A DNA stretch of 60,691 nt from Neocallimastix lanati (nom. inval.) (lineage: Eukaryota; Neocallimastigomycota; Neocallimastigomycetes; Neocallimastigales; Neocallimastigaceae): positions 1-60,691 of the forward strand of contig JACVTC010000282.1 of the NCBI GenBank assembly GCA_016946835.1. The letters run 5' to 3'. The stretch's first letter is position 1; every line of letters starts with the position of its first letter. The notes beneath the pieces were generated by a model that ran no database searches, was not told the DNA's origin, and was given only the letters and a program-made list of their open reading frames with translations. A program made the position numbers and the translations under genes. Of this stretch, positions 57,201 to 60,691 are shown piece by piece.

Positions 57201-60200
57201 TCTTTTCCGAATATTCCCTTTAAGGTATCCTCCTTTTGTTTCTTTTCTTCTTCGCAATCTTTATCCCTTTTAGTATCATCTCGGTAGATGAGCGCTTCTA
57301 AATTTTTCAGATAATGTTCTTCATTATCACTGATCATTTCTGTCAATTTTTTCGTTGGAGGGAAAGTCCAAATTAAAGTATCCGTCGGATTATTTTTATT
57401 GTCAAATTTTCTTTTTAAAATTCGAATGTATCCATTGGTGTCTGGTGTAATATACATAATGTAGTAGCATACTTTGGAATCCTTACAAGTTTCCCCTTCG
57501 ATTCCCGTAGTGAACAAAACATGATCGTTACAATCATAAATATTGAAAACCCCATTGTCATTTAATTTTCCATACACAATTCTCGAATTTCTATCGGTAA
57601 TCGGTTTCAAGTCAATGTAGGAATCATCGATAACGATATTTTTATCATCGACCTTTTCAAATTTTTGAAGTAAATTTTGATATTTTAGATGAAAACTGGT
57701 AAGAGGCATTACCGCTGTACTGTAGTAATTATCATTTTCATCAAAAATATAATTGTCCTTAGAGGATTCCAAATCAACCTCATTTGAGATTTCCAAATCT
57801 CTATATTCCTTTGATTTTCTAAGTTCTTCATACGCGTCTTCGGTATATCTATTAATAATTTGTTCGCCCACTCGTATGATAGAATTGTCGAATCCAGAAA
57901 TCTTGTTTTCCGATTTATAGGTGGTAAGAAAAGGTAAATTTGGATTTCTTGCTTCTGCCTCACATGCATTATAAAATTCGTGTTCTTTATAGATCAAAAA
58001 TTCATGATACGGGGCGTGATTCCACATATTCCAAACTTCCTCTCCGTTTTCATTGACAATTCTAAACGTTCCCGCATTCAATACCTCCAATCTATACCTT
58101 CTATACAAATGTTTATTATCCTTTTCAGGATCATTTAGCGTACTCATGATCACATAGTCAAACTTATTTAATATCCTCATGACTCCATCTCTCCCCACAA
58201 TTAGCTTATACGGTCCTTTTCCTTGCCATAAATTCGCGGTTTTGCTTTCCCATATGGTGACGTTGTTGTCTTTAAAAACCAGATTACCACTACTATTTAA
58301 GATTAAATGAAATCTTTTATTTTCTGATTTTAAACCTTCATTCGAATAGATGGTATTGTTACATCCCCCGAAGTACATAAAGTTTCCTTTATAAGCAATT
58401 CCATCCGGGAGTTGTAAATACGAATTATTTTTTTTTATTGAAGGATTAATGGCTTCGTATAAATATTTCTCTGGTATATTTTAGTTACATCTTCATTCTT
58501 AAAGGGATACCCATACTTCACTGGTAAGTAATATCCATCACGGTCAAGATAGGAACTATATTCATTGGCTTTGATTTTGTAACGCCAAATAGGTACACCT
58601 AATGGATCATACAAGGTTAATCCATCATACGTGTTGTACCTATTTTGATCAAAAGTACTTACGACTAAATAGGAGGTCCTCTGGAACGGTACTTAATCCG
58701 TTTCCATTCCAACCCACGATTAAGTGCTGATGTTCCGGCTTTATATTCGACCATAATACTACATTTTTTGTTTTAAATTTATTTTTATTGGTTAAATTTT
58801 CAATATAACTTTTTATTTTACTATTTACCTTTGACGTATCAGAAGGAGATGGAGAAGAAGAAGTAGTAGTAGTAGTGGTAGTAGTAGATGTTTCCGTAGT
58901 GGTTTGTGAACTTCCATTTCCCTGGGTTCCATTATCCGTTGTAGCATTACCATTTTGCGATTTTTCTTGACTTTGCGCCTCATTTATTTTTTGAATACTA
59001 TTCTGAGTCATTCTACATTTACTTTTAATTTGGTCACAATTTAAAAAGCATATAATCCTCTATGGCCTCCACAATACTACTATCCATTAGCGATTCACAT
59101 TTATCCAAAATAGTACAGTCAACGGTTCCAGAATTACCGGTCTCACCATTATCCGAAGAAGAAGAGGAAGGTTTTTCATTCATTTTCTCACTACAAATAA
59201 AATCGATTTCATCTTGAGAATAATAAATATTGTTTCTATTTTTTTTATCCTGACAAGTATTGGAATTTCTTAGTTCCGATTTAAATGCATTAAATAATTT
59301 ATTGTCGCTTTTCACGGTAACATGATTAACGATACATTTATTATCTTTATTTTTAGTGGGATTTTGACAGTTACAGAACCAAAGCGCATCCTTACAGAAA
59401 ACGTCATCCTTACTTTTAATAAAATTGATATCAATATTATCTTTTTCGAGATGCTTCAAATATTCGGTTACCTTAGAAACTTCTTTAGGCTTATCATTAG
59501 GATCCGGTCGAATATTATTTGGATCGAAATCTGGTAAATCTGGATTTTCCATGTAGTTGACGCCATTGAACTCCTCAGCATAAGTTTCCAACCGGGCTCA
59601 AACATTGTTTCTTCGGTGAGAACTTCAAGATGGTTTAAATTAGATATTTTGAAGTAGGCCTTACTTTAGCGTAACTAGTCTGCGTATTAAAAGTATTCGA
59701 CATCATTATTACCGAAAACCAGATCAGTATCTTTATTCATGTATAATTCAAGGGCATGGCCTGTACTATATTCACCAGCTAAACTAGAGATTTTCTTTAT
59801 ATTCTGATCTGTACCTATTTTTTGTCCAGTTTCTAAGAAATAATCAAAGGTTCGAGTTTTTGGTGCACTAGGACGCAAACTGGAGTAGATATTGGTGAAC
59901 TCACTATCCTCGAGTTCGAAATGGTAGTCATCCGTGTTTCCTTTACAATCCAACAACAGAGACTTATAATTTTTTATCTTTTATAAGTTTACTATCGAAA
60001 AACTTGATCCATCATATGGGTGACCGCGTCATCATCAATATCAATATTGACAATACTTCGAGTATTGATATTAGAACGTGTTTTATCATTATAATCATAA
60101 CAGGATGCAATTTGGTAGTTACGAGTAATTTTTTTATATAATCAATACTTGACATGGTGTGTTTCCGTTATTGACAACGCTTTCTTCAAAAGTATAGGAA

Positions 60201-60691
60201 ACCCCTTGACTGGTAGTTTATCCGTTCCTTCAGTCTTCGAATAATCATTACTAGTGGATTGTGATTCACTTTTTCCCGAAGTATTACCTATTTCCCTTGT
60301 TTCCGTTTCGTCATTTCCTCTACTAGTTGACTTTGACCTTTCTATGGCATTCATTACGGATCTGGAGCCACCATTAGACTTTGTAGACTTTCGGATTCAG
60401 AAACAGAATCACTTTCGCCTCTTGAATTTCCTGTGGAATCAATTTTCCAACTGTATGATCCGTGGTAGTACCAGTTGATTTATTAATGAGTGGTACCCCT
60501 ATCTCTAGAATTCGTTATATTGACGTCATGACTCGTACCTTTAGATGTGCTTTTCTCACCTCCCCCATTGACACTAAAAAATGGAACTCCTATACTAACC
60601 CCACCATTAAGTCCCGAAGTTTCATCACTATGTGATCCCGTATTATCACTACTTGAACTACCCTTATTAGAAGTACTTCCATTATCACTAG
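51254..60691. repeat. Right copy of 9.4-kb terminal direct repeat
   Basis: Same sequence and orientation as bases 1-9,432. It runs to the last base of the window. Against the left copy, small indels cluster at 58,478, 58,672, 59,043, 59,585, 59,664, 59,690, 59,970, 60,000, 60,139, 60,216, 60,385, 60,440 and 60,483. A substitution lies near 59,727. Between about 51,850 and 58,380 the two copies give identical translations. Confidence 0.93.
51458..60691 (-). CDS. Giant lectin-like protein, right copy (5' end off the window and frameshifted)
   Basis: The 3' part (51458-58378) is open for 2,306 codons and includes the true C-terminus, which is broken in the left copy: the fourth ricin-B-like module ends in ...FYYTLEPKK, then TAG. 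Upstream of 58,400 the frame is interrupted by repeated 1-2 base indels (pieces at 58649-59011, 59034-59591, 59687-59956 and 60142-60354). The left copy is intact over this same region. The breaks therefore look like sequencing errors near a contig end, and the sequence stops within the Ser-rich region before reaching the start codon. Domain content is as described for the left copy. Confidence 0.88.

Overview
The window looks like nuclear DNA of a very AT-rich early-diverging fungus, most likely an anaerobic gut fungus (Neocallimastigomycota). The clues are long Asn/Lys/Asp-rich secreted proteins, intergenic DNA that is almost pure A and T, a secreted protein with three hevein-type chitin-binding (CBM18) domains, a Stealth-type sugar-phosphotransferase, and an LRR membrane protein with short AT-rich GT-AG introns. 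The assignment is an inference; no rRNA or other taxonomic marker is present.

The whole window is terminally redundant. Bases 1-9,432 and 51,254-60,691 are the same sequence in the same orientation, and the repeat ends exactly at both window ends. This is the signature of a circular molecule or a tandem array with a unit of about 51,253 bp, or of an unresolved self-overlap in assembly. Almost all differences between the copies are 1-2 base indels, crowded into the outermost 0.6 kb on the left and 2.3 kb on the right. They look like unpolished long-read ends, not real mutations. The repeated part carries one giant gene on the minus strand: a secreted protein of about 3,322 residues with a Ser/Thr-rich N-terminal part, two Cys modules, bulb-lectin-like segments, about ten copies of an unnamed ~126-residue repeat and four ricin-B-like C-terminal modules.

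From left to right: giant lectin-like gene (204-10171, minus); AT-rich spacer; a 1,351-residue secreted acidic Asn-rich protein (12039-16094, plus); spacer with a 233-bp tandem duplication; a seven-exon LRR membrane protein with one exon per LRR (18481-20497, plus); a broken gene fragment and a higher-GC, LTR-like island (about 21.3-22.2 kb) ending in twin hairpins; two genes sharing an unrecognised domain (24873-28790 and 30009-33152, plus); an ~8-kb AT satellite with a 39-bp core unit (about 33.2-41.5 kb); a possible transposase relic (42.2-42.5 kb); the CBM18 protein (43693-44403, minus); a tandem Stealth protein whose second domain has lost its key motifs (45195-47714, plus); a decayed fragment of the giant gene's 3' end (about 48.6 kb); a GC-richer 31/34/39-bp minisatellite with a 143-bp higher-order unit (49.33-50.53 kb); and the second copy of the giant gene (51458 to the window end, minus).

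Nearly every gene encodes a secreted or surface protein with sugar- or polymer-binding features or low-complexity linkers. The segment therefore reads as a fast-evolving cell-surface/secretome region, with no housekeeping genes. No pathway linking the genes can be shown from sequence alone.
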